Below, one piece after another: positions 43,256-53,260 of a stretch of DNA of 61,802 nucleotides (the stretch's first letter is position 1; each line of letters starts with the position of its first letter). The DNA is from an uncultured Clostridia bacterium (GTDB lineage: Bacteria; Bacillota; Clostridia; TANB77; CAG-508), in NCBI GenBank assembly GCA_947627185.1, contig CANQVF010000010.1:1-61802 (forward strand), given 5' to 3'. Position numbers and translations under genes: made by a program. The notes beneath the pieces are model-generated. The model did not search any database, was not told where the DNA came from, and was given only the letters and a program-made list of their open reading frames with translations.

Positions 43256-43285
43256 AAAATGGCTTAATAAAAGCCATTTTTTTAT
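43256..43285 (+). terminator. Intrinsic terminator
   Basis: AAAATGGCTT pairs with AAGCCATTTT, followed by TTTTTA. Confidence 0.85.
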
Positions 43286-43367
43286 ACAAATAATAATTTA
43301 ATACTTTAATTTTTATACAAATAATTTTTTTATTAAATTTTAAATTATTTTAATTTTAGATTTTTTA

Positions 43368-44243
43368 CTAATATTTAAGATTTAATCCATATATATTTTG
43401 GTCAATTAAAGTATGAACTCTTTTTTGAGTTTTAGCATCATCAGATTTTAAAGATTCTTCAATAAATTCAGGATGATTTAGTAAAAATTGTTTCATAGAG
43501 CCATCAGGATCTTTTCTAAATTCTCTTAACATTTCTAGTTGTTTTTCATTTATAACTTTTAATTCTAAAGCTTTTTCAAATAAAGAATCATCAATTTGTA
43601 GTAAAGAAAAAACTTTAACTCCATCGTTTGATAAAACTTCGGTACCACCTTCCATTCTATCTACTGCAAAAACACTCCATACAATGTTAGAACCTAAATT
43701 TTTTATTGCTGGAATCCAAGCTCTAGTAAAACTAGAAGATTTATTTAAAAGATCAGCAACATGTAAAAATTTTTTATCGTCAATATCTTGTGAATCATCA
43801 TTTTCAGAAAAATTAAAATTACTTTCTATTGTAGATAAGTCTTTATATATTGTAACATGTGGCTTTCTTAAAAAATATGCAATCATATTAGAGAAAAACC
43901 AATCTCTTCTTTCACCACCAGAAATATAGTCTATTTCATCAACATTTATATTTGATTCTATGTATTCAACCATATTATCAATTACAAATTTATAAATTTT
44001 ATTTTTATTATAATGTTCAAAAGTTCTTGCAAAAATATGACTAGGGATATTTAGTTTATCTTCATTTTCTAATTCATAATCAATAAATGATAATAAATTT
44101 TTTGAGTCTTGTTCACTTCCATATAAATAATCCGCATTTATAAAGTAAGGACCTATTTTTCCAGAAGTATACCAAAAAGGCTTATTTTCTGGAGCAATTT
44201 TAAATGCAGATGTATCAAATAGTAATGGCATTAATTCTTTCAT
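43368..44243 (-). CDS. Divergent orotate phosphoribosyltransferase-like protein
   Basis: The 291-residue protein keeps the OPRT hallmark PFWYTSGKIGPYFINADYLY (like xSGxxSPYYxN) and a C-terminal VFAVDRMEGGTEVL block. The region between aligns with the type I phosphoribosyltransferase fold. The PRPP loop, normally VxDDVxTTG, reads VADLLNKSSS and lacks the acidic pair and glycine. It is longer than PyrE (about 200 aa). It lies on the minus strand next to pyrC, and no other pyrE is present, so a pyrimidine role is possible but catalysis is doubtful. Confidence 0.65.
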   Translation of the reverse strand: MKELMPLLFDTSAFKIAPENKPFWYTSGKIGPYFINADYLYGSEQDSKNLLSFIDYELENEDKLNIPSHIFARTFEHYNKNKIYKFVIDNMVEYIESNINVDEIDYISGGERRDWFFSNMIAYFLRKPHVTIYKDLSTIESNFNFSENDDSQDIDDKKFLHVADLLNKSSSFTRAWIPAIKNLGSNIVWSVFAVDRMEGGTEVLSNDGVKVFSLLQIDDSLFEKALELKVINEKQLEMLREFRKDPDGSMKQFLLNHPEFIEESLKSDDAKTQKRVHTLIDQNIYGLNLKY

Positions 44244-44400
44244 TATTATTTTACCTCCGTTTTTTTATTTTCTAAAATATAATATAGTAAAAAAAAAAAA
44301 AAGTCAATTTAATAATTTTTGGTAGACAATTAAGATATTATTTGATAATATTCTAATAGTAATTATTTTTTATTAATTAACAAAAGATAAAGGAGAAAAA

Positions 44401-45504
44401 TTGGAAAAAGAAGAGTTAAAAAGAAAATTTGTAGGAAGTAAATACGATAAATTTGAAAAAGCAAATTTTTCATTACCAGCATTATTATTTGGTGGACTAT
44501 ATTTTGCTTATAGAAAAATGCTATTGGCAGGTATAATTTTTTATTTATTTACTACAGCTATAATGACTATTTTTTCAACTAGAATAAATATAATTTTATT
44601 AGTTATATCATATCTATTATTATATGTTTCTATGTCTTTATTATTTAATTCTATGTATCGTACATTTTATAATAAAAAAGTAGATAAAATATTATCTTCT
44701 AGTGAAAATGGGTTAGATAAAGCAGTAGTAGATAAATGTAAAAAACAAGGTGGAACTAGCATACCATATATTTTTTTGGTAATAGCATTAGGAATTTGTT
44801 TATCATTAACTGTAAATTTTATTTTATCTAATAAAAACAAAGAAAAAAATGTTAGTGATAATATTAGTAATAGTGAAAATGAAAGTATTTCTGATAATTC
44901 AAACACTACTTATTACGAATATGTAGATGATAATGATGAAAATACTAATAGTAATGAAGCAGTAGTTGACAGTTCTAATAATATTGATAATACTTTAGAA
45001 AATAGTAATACAATTGTTGAAGATAATAGTGCTGAAGATACAGACAAAGATGATGATACTACGAATTCTATTATGTATGACACTAATATAGAAATAAATA
45101 ACTTTTTAGATATAAAAATACCAAATATTTTTATAGAAAAAGGAACTACAGGAATTTTTAATGGAAAATCAAATTATGATTATAGCTTAAATAATGATGG
45201 AAAATCATATTCTTTTAAATTACAAGCATTAAAAAACTTTACGGCTGATGGATATTATAATATGTTTGTAAATAAAACAAATCCTAATTTTAAAATAGAT
45301 AATCTTATTATCATTGAGCCAATAAATATAAACAATATTAATTGGAAAGGTTTTGAATCAGAATTTTTTGGCATAGAACGACAATTAGTTACAGAGATTA
45401 ATGGTAAAACATTTTTATTTACTTATACTACTCCAGAAGAAAAAGTAGAAGATGACATTTACTACAATCAAATTATTAATTCTATAAAAATTAAAGAACA
45501 ATAA
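44401..45504 (+). CDS. Membrane protein with DUF2628-like N-terminus
   Basis: This 367-residue protein starts at TTG after AAAGGAGAAAAA. The N-terminus GSKYDKFEKANFSLPALLFG plus YFAYRKM is like DUF2628 proteins. Three or four hydrophobic helices run to about residue 145. Then comes an Asn/Ser/Asp-rich linker of about 80 residues and an extracytoplasmic domain. The substrate or partner is unknown. Confidence 0.6.
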   Translation: MEKEELKRKFVGSKYDKFEKANFSLPALLFGGLYFAYRKMLLAGIIFYLFTTAIMTIFSTRINIILLVISYLLLYVSMSLLFNSMYRTFYNKKVDKILSSSENGLDKAVVDKCKKQGGTSIPYIFLVIALGICLSLTVNFILSNKNKEKNVSDNISNSENESISDNSNTTYYEYVDDNDENTNSNEAVVDSSNNIDNTLENSNTIVEDNSAEDTDKDDDTTNSIMYDTNIEINNFLDIKIPNIFIEKGTTGIFNGKSNYDYSLNNDGKSYSFKLQALKNFTADGYYNMFVNKTNPNFKIDNLIIIEPININNINWKGFESEFFGIERQLVTEINGKTFLFTYTTPEEKVEDDIYYNQIINSIKIKEQ

Positions 45505-45531
45505 AATATAAAATATATTATTATTAAAATA

Positions 45532-45574
45532 AAAAATACAACTTTAAAATTGAAATTTTTAAAGTTGTATTTTT
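45532..45574 (+). terminator. Intrinsic terminator
   Basis: AAAAATACAACTTT (45532-45545) pairs with AAAGTTGTATTTTT (45561-45574). Confidence 0.85.
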
Positions 45575-45588
45575 ATATTAATTGTATA

Positions 45589-45617
45589 TTGAAAAACATT
45601 TTTAAAGATGATAAAAT
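45589..45617 (+). promoter_or_regulatory. pyrC operon promoter
   Basis: TTGAAA (45589-45594), 17-bp spacer, TAAAAT (45612-45617). No PyrR-binding attenuator is visible in the short leader. Confidence 0.65.
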
Positions 45618-45644
45618 GATAAAAATTATTTAGGGAGGATTGAA

Positions 45645-46916
45645 ATGAGCATTTTATTAAAAAATGGAATATTAGTTGATTATGCAAGTAAAACAGAAAA
45701 AAAATTAGATGTATTAATTGAAGGAAATAAGATTTCTAAAATAGCTGAAAAAATAGATGAATTAAATAACGAAGTTATTGATTGTTCTGGTTTATATATT
45801 ATGCCAGGAATGATTGATATGCATTGCCATTTAAGAGAACCAGGTGGAGAACATAAAGAAACTATAGAAACAGGTTCAAAAAGCGCTGTTAAAGGTGGAT
45901 TTACAACAATTTGTCCTATGCCAAATACAAATCCAACTCCAGATAGCGCTTTTGTTTTAGAAAAAATAATTAATGAAGCTAAAAGAGTAAATCTTTTAAA
46001 TGTACTTCCTTTTTCAAGTGTAACTAAAGGAGAAAAAGGTGAAGAACTAGTAGATTTTAAATCACAATTAGAAGCTGGAGCAATTGCTTTTTCAGATGAT
46101 GGTATGCCAGTAGAAAATGCAGCAACAATAAGAAAAGCAATGTTTGAAGCAAATAAATTAGGAAGTTTTATATCAGAACATTGTGAAGAAAAGTCTGTTT
46201 CAAGTGGTGCAATAAATGCAGGTCCAATAGCTGAAAAACTTGGAGTTGGAGGAGTACTACCAGAAACAGAAGAAATAATGGCAGCAAGAGATATAGTAAT
46301 TGCAGAAACAAATAATTTACATACACATATTTGTCATATAAGTACTAAAACATCAGTTGATATGATTAGAAGTGCGAAACAAAGAGGCGTTAAAGTAACA
46401 TGTGAAACTTGTCCTCATTATTATAGTTTTACAGTAGAAGAAGTGCTAAAATCAGATGTAAATGCTAAAATGAATCCACCTTTAAGAGAAGAAAAAGACA
46501 GATTAGCAATAATTGAAGGTATAAAAGATGGAACAATAGATTGTATTATAACAGATCATGCACCACATGCTTCAGAAGAAAAAGCTAGAGGTTTAGCAAA
46601 AGCTCCAAATGGAATAATTGGATTTGAAACAGCTTTACCTGCAACAATTACTAATTTAGTAGTTCCAGGATATATTTCTTATTTAGATATGGTTAGAGTA
46701 ATGTCTTATAATCCAGCAAAATTATTAGGATTAGATAAAGGTGTTATTGCAGAAGGAAAAATAGCAGATTTAACAATATTTGATCCAAATGAAGAATATA
46801 TTTATACAGAAGATATGATAGTTTCAAAATCACATAATACACCATGGATAGGAAAAAAGCTTAAAGGAAAAGTAGCATATACAATAGTTTCTGGTAGAGT
46901 TGTATATGAAAAATAA
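45645..46916 (+). CDS. pyrC: Dihydroorotase
   Basis: The 423-residue type I dihydroorotase closes carbamoyl-aspartate to dihydroorotate. Metal-binding MHCHLREPG (H60, H62), the ICHIST motif with another His, and DHAPH carry the binuclear zinc site. Length is standard. It starts after GGGAGG and heads the cluster pyrC-pyrF-pyrK-pyrD. Confidence 0.96.
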   Translation: MSILLKNGILVDYASKTEKKLDVLIEGNKISKIAEKIDELNNEVIDCSGLYIMPGMIDMHCHLREPGGEHKETIETGSKSAVKGGFTTICPMPNTNPTPDSAFVLEKIINEAKRVNLLNVLPFSSVTKGEKGEELVDFKSQLEAGAIAFSDDGMPVENAATIRKAMFEANKLGSFISEHCEEKSVSSGAINAGPIAEKLGVGGVLPETEEIMAARDIVIAETNNLHTHICHISTKTSVDMIRSAKQRGVKVTCETCPHYYSFTVEEVLKSDVNAKMNPPLREEKDRLAIIEGIKDGTIDCIITDHAPHASEEKARGLAKAPNGIIGFETALPATITNLVVPGYISYLDMVRVMSYNPAKLLGLDKGVIAEGKIADLTIFDPNEEYIYTEDMIVSKSHNTPWIGKKLKGKVAYTIVSGRVVYEK

Positions 46917-46966
46917 AAGAAAGGAGAACTTTTTCAAAAAAATTTTTAGAAAAGGTAAAAGAATAA

Positions 46967-47887
46967 ATGAATGCAATAGATATTTTAATAGATAAAATTA
47001 AGAAAACAGATAATCCAACAGTTATGGGATTAGACCCAAGATATGGAATGTTACCAGAATGTATAAAAAATAAATATGGAAAAGATGTAAAAAGTATTTG
47101 TGAAGGAATTCTGGAATATAATAAAAATTTAATAGATGCAACATATGATATTATTCCAGCAGTAAAACCTCAAATAGCTTTTTATGAAATGTTTGGAATT
47201 GAAGGAATAAAATGTTTTAAAGAAACATGTAAATATGCAAAAGAAAAAGGTATGATAGTTATTTTAGATGCAAAAAGAGGAGATATAGGCACAACAGCTG
47301 AGGCATATTCTAATGCATATTTAGGAAAAACTTTAGTAGGAGAAAAAGAAGAAAGTTTTTATGATATAGATTTTATAACTGTAAATCCGTATTTAGGAAT
47401 AGATGGAGTTAAACCTTTTATTGAAGATTGTAAGAAATATAATAAGGGAATTTTTGTATTAGTAAAAACTTCAAATAAATCTTCAGGAGAATTACAAGAT
47501 TTAAAATTAGAAAATGGAAAAACAATTTATGAAAAAGTAGCAGAGCTTGTTAATTTATGGGGAGAAGATGTAGTTGGAGAATATGGATATAGTTCTGTTT
47601 CTTCAGTTGTTGGAGCAACATATCCAAATCAGTTAAAAGAACTTCGTGAAATTATGCCAAAATCATATTTCTTAATACCAGGTTATGGTGCACAAGGTGG
47701 AAAAGCAGAAGACATAGCACTAGGATTCAAAAATGGTTTAGGTGGAATTGTTAATGCATCAAGAAGTTTAATGTGTGCGTATAAATCAGATATTTGGAAA
47801 GATAAATATTCAGATGAAGAATATGCAAAAGCAACAAGAGCAGAGGCTATTCGTATGAGAGATGAATTAAATTCAGCAATAAAATAA
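46967..47887 (+). CDS. pyrF: Orotidine 5'-phosphate decarboxylase (type 2)
   Basis: This 306-residue member of the longer PyrF type makes UMP. The active-site Lys lies in ILDAKRGDIGTTA, the substrate loop is near VMGLDPRYGM, and the C-terminal phosphate-binding segment is IPGYGAQGG. It lies in the pyr cluster 50 bp after pyrC. AAAAGG lies about 10 nt before ATG. Confidence 0.95.
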   Translation: MNAIDILIDKIKKTDNPTVMGLDPRYGMLPECIKNKYGKDVKSICEGILEYNKNLIDATYDIIPAVKPQIAFYEMFGIEGIKCFKETCKYAKEKGMIVILDAKRGDIGTTAEAYSNAYLGKTLVGEKEESFYDIDFITVNPYLGIDGVKPFIEDCKKYNKGIFVLVKTSNKSSGELQDLKLENGKTIYEKVAELVNLWGEDVVGEYGYSSVSSVVGATYPNQLKELREIMPKSYFLIPGYGAQGGKAEDIALGFKNGLGGIVNASRSLMCAYKSDIWKDKYSDEEYAKATRAEAIRMRDELNSAIK

Positions 47888-47923
47888 ATAATATAATGTT
47901 CAAATTTTAAATAAGGAGGAATT

Positions 47924-48703
47924 ATGGGAATAAAAGTTAAGTGCGAATTAATAAAAAAAGAAAAAATTATAGAAGGAATTTATAAATTTTCTGTAAAAGC
48001 ACCAGAAATCGCAAAAGAAGCTAAACCAGGACAATTTTTAGAAATAAAAGTTTCTGAAACTGGAGAACCATTTTTAAGAAGACCAATTAGTATTTTTAAT
48101 ATTGATGGTGAAATTTTAGAATTTATTTTTCAAGTAAAAGGAAGAGGAACAGAACTTTTAGCTAAATTTGAAGAAGGTGAAAAAATAGATATAATAGGAC
48201 CATTAGGATTTGGTTCTTTTAAAGTTCAAGAATATAAAAATGTTGCAATTATAGGTGGAGGTATCGGTATTTATCCATTATATGAACTTACAAAAGAACT
48301 AAAAGGAAAAGCAAATTTAAATGTATATTTAGGATTTAGAGATAAATCTTTAGTTACATGTGAAAAAGAATTTGAAGCAATTGGATTAAATAAATTAGTT
48401 GTTACAACAGATGATGGAAGTTATAAAGAAAAAGGTTTTGCTATAGATTTTATGAAAAAAGATATAGAAGTGCATAAGGTAGACATGATTTTTGCTTGTG
48501 GTCCACTTCCAATGCTTAAAGCTGTGAGACAATATGCACTAGAAAATAATATTCCTTGCCAAATTTCTTTAGAAGAAAGAATGGGATGTGGAATAGGAGC
48601 TTGTTTAGGATGTGCAGTAAAAGTAATATCAGGAGCAGAACCTAGATATGGTCATGTTTGTAAAGAAGGACCAGTATTTAATGCACAAGATGTTGAAATA
48701 TAG
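47924..48703 (+). CDS. pyrK: Dihydroorotate dehydrogenase electron transfer subunit
   Basis: This 259-residue FAD and [2Fe-2S] protein couples PyrD to NAD+. FAD-binding EPFLRRPISIF, NAD-binding IIGGGIGIYPLYEL, and the cluster motif MGCGIGACLGCAVKV plus a distal Cys in HVCKEGP are all present. Its partner PyrD is encoded further on, separated by a frameshifted membrane-protein gene, which is unusual. Confidence 0.95.
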   Translation: MGIKVKCELIKKEKIIEGIYKFSVKAPEIAKEAKPGQFLEIKVSETGEPFLRRPISIFNIDGEILEFIFQVKGRGTELLAKFEEGEKIDIIGPLGFGSFKVQEYKNVAIIGGGIGIYPLYELTKELKGKANLNVYLGFRDKSLVTCEKEFEAIGLNKLVVTTDDGSYKEKGFAIDFMKKDIEVHKVDMIFACGPLPMLKAVRQYALENNIPCQISLEERMGCGIGACLGCAVKVISGAEPRYGHVCKEGPVFNAQDVEI

Positions 48704-48712
48704 GAGTAATCT

Positions 48713-50396
48713 ATGGATAAAGAATTTAATATATTTGGAGTTAAAATAAAAAAATCTAATATATCTATTTTTATTAAAGTTTGCTCTAAAATGGGATTAA
48801 TAATTTTAATTTTAGGAAGCATATTTTTATTAAATCATTCAGTATTATTAAGTCCAGATGATTACAATTATACTTATGTTCAAGGCTCAAATATGACTCA
48901 GAAAGTTGATAGTATCCAAAACTGTATTCAAACAGGAAAATTTTTTTATAATAATTGGACAGGTAGAGTATTGCCACATGTGTTAATTGGAATTTTTAGA
49001 AATATGCCACCTATTGTTTATGAAATAGCAAACACATTAGTATTTTTAACTTTTATAATTTTCATAACAAAAGTTTTAAACAAAAAATCAACATTCTTAG
49101 GAATTCTATCAGTATTTGGATATTTAAGTTTTAGTATGATGTTTGGAGAAAAATTTGCTTGGATTAGTGGAAGTTTTAATTATTTGTGGAGTTGCACGAC
49201 TTTAGTAATATTCATTTATTTAGTATATAATTATTTTACTGATGAAAAAAATTTAAATATATTATATAAAATGTTTTTAATTTTATTTTCTTTCATAGCT
49301 GGATTCATGCATGAAAACGTAGCATTTGTAGGTGGAGCTTTTTTAGTTTGTTTATTCTTATTTAATATTAAAAAGTTTTTTAAATTTGAAAATAAAAAGA
49401 AAATAACTTTAATTTTAATATTTATAATGTTTTGTTTAGGTGCTTTTGCTACAATATTTGCACCTGGAAATACAAATAGAGTTGAAGATGTAAATAGTAC
49501 ATTTTCATGGTTATTTCTTAAAAATTATATAGACAATAAAGCAGTTTTAATAGCGGTAATTATAAGTATTATAACAGTGTTTATACTTAATAATTTAGAA
49601 AATATAAAAACAGAAAAAGTTAATTTTTTTAAATTTAGTAATATTAAAAATCATAATACAGAAATAGTAAAAGAGGAATTTTTATATTTTATTTTACCAG
49701 CTATTATTGCAACAATACCAATGGCATATATTGGATATTTTCCACCAAGAGCGTTTTTAGCATATGAAACAATGTTTATGATTGTGTTTTCAAAAAATGT
49801 TTGTTTTATTGCAAAATATTTTGAAAAATATGAAAAATCTTTAGCAATTATTTCTATTTTACTTACTTTATTTGTTTTTGGTAAATTTTCACCAAGTACA
49901 CTTCGGACAAATAAATTATATTATTCCATATAAAGAAAAATTAATAGCTGAATATGAAGAAGCTGTTAAAAATGGAGAAAAAGATGTATTAGTTAGTAAA
50001 TTTGAATATTTAAATTGGATTCATAAAGAAGATTATATAAATATAGACAATTTCTTTCCAGAATTTGTTTCACAAATGCCAATAAATGCATTAGTTTCAC
50101 AATATTATGGGTTTGATAGGATTACAGCTATAGGTGATGAAGAATATTTAATAGAAATGGATGTTGATACAGAAGGTATAAATCAATATGATATAATTGA
50201 AAAAGAAAATGGAAAAAAAATACAACATATAGAATATGACAATCATATAAGATATGCTATTCCAAAAGATAAATTAGGAAGTTATGTTATAGATTGTAGA
50301 AAAAATGGATTAGATAGTAAGATTCTAAATTATAGAGTAAGATATATTGGTGGAGAATTGTATGATATACCAATAGAAGATTTAATTATTAAATAA
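48713..50396 (+). pseudogene. DUF6056-like polytopic membrane protein with a frameshift
   Basis: ATG 48713 follows AGGAG. The first frame encodes about ten membrane segments with SPDDYNYTYVQGSN and NNWTGRVLPHVLIG motifs, like DUF6056/GT-type membrane proteins. It stops early at 49933. From about 49905 the other frame continues smoothly (QINYIIPYKEKLIAEYEE) to 50396. Removing one G from GG at 49905-49906 gives PSTLRQINYII and a 560-residue protein. It is either a sequencing error or a real lesion. It separates pyrK from pyrD, so polar effects on pyrD are a concern. Confidence 0.75.
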
Positions 50397-50424
50397 TAAA
50401 AATATAAATAAAAAGGAGAGTTAT

Positions 50425-51336
50425 ATGAATACAGAAGTAAATTTATGTGGTATTAAAATGAAAAACCCAGTAACAGTTGCATCAGGAACTTTTGGATATG
50501 GAAGAGAATATTCACAATTTATTGATTTAAATAAACTTGGTGGAATTATTACAAAAGGAACTTCTTTAAAATTAAGACCAGGAAATCCAGCTCCTAGAAT
50601 ATGTGAAGTTCCAGGCGGAATGTTAAATAGTATAGGACTTCAAAATCCAGGAGTTGAATATTTTGCAGAATATGATTTACCATGGCTTAGAAAATTTGAT
50701 ACAAAAATTATAGTAAATGCATGTGGAAGTACAATAGAAGATTATGTTGAGCTTTGTAGAATTTTAAATAAATTAGATATTGATGGAGTTGAACTTAATC
50801 TTTCTTGTCCAAACGTTAAAGCAGGATGTTTAGCATTCGGAACAACTTATGAAGGAGTAAAAGAAGTAACATCACAGGTAAGAAAAGTTTTAACAGATAA
50901 ACCATTAATAGTAAAACTAACACCAAATGTAACAGATATTACTTTGCCAGCAAAAGGAGCCGAAGATGCAGGAGCTGATGGAGTTTCTGGAATAAATACT
51001 TTATTAGGAATGAAAATAGATATAGATAAAAGAAAACCTGTTTTAGCAAATAATACAGGAGGATTTTCAGGACCAGGCATTAGAAGTATTGGTGTAAGAA
51101 TGGTATATCAAATGTCACAAGCAATTAAAATTCCAATTTTAGGAATGGGTGGAATTATGAATTCAGATGATGCTATTGAATATATGCTTGCTGGTGCTAC
51201 TGCAGTATCAATTGGAGCTGGAAACTTTGCAGATCCAGAAGTAAGTATAAAAACAATAGAGGGAATTGAAAAATATATGAAAAAGCATAATATAGAAAAT
51301 TTAAGTTCTATAATAGGAAAAGTTCAAATGAATTAA
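50425..51336 (+). CDS. pyrD: Dihydroorotate dehydrogenase, NAD-dependent catalytic subunit
   Basis: The 303-residue class 1B enzyme oxidises dihydroorotate to orotate with PyrK. FMN-binding VASGTFGYG, ITKGTSL, LNLSCPNVKAG (catalytic-loop region), and LGMGGIMNSDDAIEYMLAGA are seen. ATG 50425 follows AAAAAGGAGAG. It should be co-transcribed with pyrK through the interrupted gene. Confidence 0.95.
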   Translation: MNTEVNLCGIKMKNPVTVASGTFGYGREYSQFIDLNKLGGIITKGTSLKLRPGNPAPRICEVPGGMLNSIGLQNPGVEYFAEYDLPWLRKFDTKIIVNACGSTIEDYVELCRILNKLDIDGVELNLSCPNVKAGCLAFGTTYEGVKEVTSQVRKVLTDKPLIVKLTPNVTDITLPAKGAEDAGADGVSGINTLLGMKIDIDKRKPVLANNTGGFSGPGIRSIGVRMVYQMSQAIKIPILGMGGIMNSDDAIEYMLAGATAVSIGAGNFADPEVSIKTIEGIEKYMKKHNIENLSSIIGKVQMN

Positions 51337-51354
51337 GTAGGAAAGGAGGAAAAT

Positions 51355-51897
51355 ATGGGAACGGCTGGAATAGTAATTTTATCAATTTTAGGAATTATAA
51401 TTTTGTTTTTGATAATTAAATTTAATATATATGTAAGTTTAAGAAATAAAATAAAACAATCTAAATCTGGAATAGATGTTTATTTAAATCAAAGATTTGA
51501 TTTAATTCCAAATTTAGTTGAATGTGTAAAAGGTTATGCAAATTATGAATCTCAAACTTTTGCTAAAATTACAGAATTACGTTCTGAATATGATAATGGT
51601 AAAAACTTAAAAAAGGGAGAGGAAGTAAATTCTGAATTTAATAAATTATTAGCTATTAGTGAAAGTAATCCAAATTTAAAAGCAAGTGAACAATTTATAA
51701 ATCTACAAAAGAGTCTTACTAAAATAGAAAATCAATTACAAGCTGCAAGAAGAGTTTACAATGGAGATGTTACTTTATATAATACTACAATCAGTACTTT
51801 TCCAGATTTAATTTTAGCTAAGCTTTTTGGATTTAAAGAAGAAGAACTTTTTGAAATTGAAGAATATAAAAAAGAAAATATTAATATTGATTTATAA
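51355..51897 (+). CDS. LemA family protein
   Basis: This 180-residue protein has an N-terminal membrane helix and the LemA core: YLNQRFDLIPNLVECVKGYA, then LQAARRVYNGDVTLYNTTIS and FPDLILAKLFGF. LemA proteins are small coiled-coil membrane proteins of unknown function. It is followed by a DUF3137 gene, a recurrent pairing. Confidence 0.92.
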   Translation: MGTAGIVILSILGIIILFLIIKFNIYVSLRNKIKQSKSGIDVYLNQRFDLIPNLVECVKGYANYESQTFAKITELRSEYDNGKNLKKGEEVNSEFNKLLAISESNPNLKASEQFINLQKSLTKIENQLQAARRVYNGDVTLYNTTISTFPDLILAKLFGFKEEELFEIEEYKKENINIDL

Positions 51898-51946
51898 AAC
51901 AATTAATATTTTAAATAAAAAAATATGATAGTAAGAGGAAAATAAA

Positions 51947-52864
51947 ATGGAAAATGAATTTGAAGAAAGCTTTGAAAAAATTTATAATGATGTTTATAGC
52001 AAATGTTCTGAAAACTTAAAAGCAGAAAAATCTAGTAATAATAAAATTCTTTTAATTGTATTATTAATTTTAATTGTTATAAATGTATGTATTTATCCAG
52101 TTTTTAAATCAGGCATTGTATCTCTATTTGCTTTTGTAATTTCTATGATTATATTAATAACAATTCATGTAATTAGAAATAGTCAATATAAAAAAATGTA
52201 TAAAACAGAAGTAATAACAAGTTTAGTTAAAGGTTATAATGATACATATGATTATAATGCTTATGGAGGTATATTAAGATCTGAATATAATATGGCAAAA
52301 TTTGATTCAATGTATTATGATGAATACTTTTCAGAAGATCAAATTAATGGAACTTTAGATTCTGGTGAAAATTTTAAAATGTCAGAAGTAGTTACTAAAA
52401 AAATTAATCGTTATAGAGAATCAGATGGCAGTTATAGAGAAACAGAAGAAGTAATTTTTAGAGGAATTTTTGGAAAAGTAGATTTAAAAAAAGAAATTCC
52501 TATAAAAATACATGTTAGTAGTAATTCAGCTTTTAGAAAATTTAGTAAAGATAGAGTAGAAATGGATTCTGCTGAATTTGAAAAATATTATGATTGTGTA
52601 ACAGATGATAAAGTAAAATTAATGCAAGTATTTACATCAGATTTAATTGAAAAATATATTGCAATGATAAAAAATAATAAGCATAGTATAGAACTTAAAG
52701 TAGAAGATAATTTGATGTTTTTTAGATATGGATGTCAGTCAGTGTTTGAACCACCAGCATTTAAAGATGGACTTGATAAAGATTTTATAAAAAAATATTA
52801 TAAATTAATTTATTATCCTTTAGAAATAATAAAAAGTACAGTAGAAAAAATGAATGAATTATAG
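51947..52864 (+). CDS. DUF3137 membrane protein
   Basis: This 305-residue protein has an acidic N-terminal helix and two membrane segments (about 35-75). A DUF3137 domain follows with DYFSEDQINGTLDSGENF-like text, RGIFGKVDLKK, MDSAEFEKYYDCVTDD and a C-terminal helix. DUF3137 is often encoded beside lemA; function is unknown. The next region is the valS T-box. Confidence 0.85.
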   Translation: MENEFEESFEKIYNDVYSKCSENLKAEKSSNNKILLIVLLILIVINVCIYPVFKSGIVSLFAFVISMIILITIHVIRNSQYKKMYKTEVITSLVKGYNDTYDYNAYGGILRSEYNMAKFDSMYYDEYFSEDQINGTLDSGENFKMSEVVTKKINRYRESDGSYRETEEVIFRGIFGKVDLKKEIPIKIHVSSNSAFRKFSKDRVEMDSAEFEKYYDCVTDDKVKLMQVFTSDLIEKYIAMIKNNKHSIELKVEDNLMFFRYGCQSVFEPPAFKDGLDKDFIKKYYKLIYYPLEIIKSTVEKMNEL

Positions 52865-52921
52865 TTTTTATTATATAAATAATTAATTAAAAAAGAATTT
52901 GATTAAAATGTAGGAAATTAC

Positions 52922-52950
52922 TTGATTTGTCTTATGAATTATGTTAATAT
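52922..52950 (+). promoter_or_regulatory. Promoter of the T-box-valS unit
   Basis: TTGATT (52922-52927), 17-bp spacer, TAATAT (52945-52950). Confidence 0.55.
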
Positions 52951-52956
52951 AAGTAT

Positions 52957-53208
52957 ATTAATATTAAAAACTGTGAAAAAGAGGAGTAAGTAAAAAACTA
53001 CTATAAAAGAGAAAAGAAGTTATTAAGCTGAGAGCTTCTTATAGAAAGATTTACTGAATGTAGCTTTGGAGTTGATATACTGAAATTTAGTAAGTATATT
53101 CGTTTAAGTAACGTTAAAAACTTATAAGAGATATTTATTTTTTAATAAATAATTAAGGTGGTACCGCGGAATATTCGCCCTTATGCTATAAGCATAAGGG
53201 CTTTTTTG
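52957..53208 (+). promoter_or_regulatory. T-box leader controlling valS
   Basis: The leader ends with the T-box AAGGTGGTACCGCGG (53155-53169), which pairs with uncharged tRNA, and a terminator GCCCTTATGCT/AGCATAAGGGC (53177-53201) with six Ts. The upstream stem I region includes GAATGTAGC near 53057-53065, whose GTA is a plausible Val specifier. Uncharged tRNA-Val should favour the antiterminator and valS expression. Confidence 0.93.
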
Positions 53209-53260
53209 TTAAATGTAAAAAAATAAAAATTATATTTTATAATAAATATGGAGGTATATT

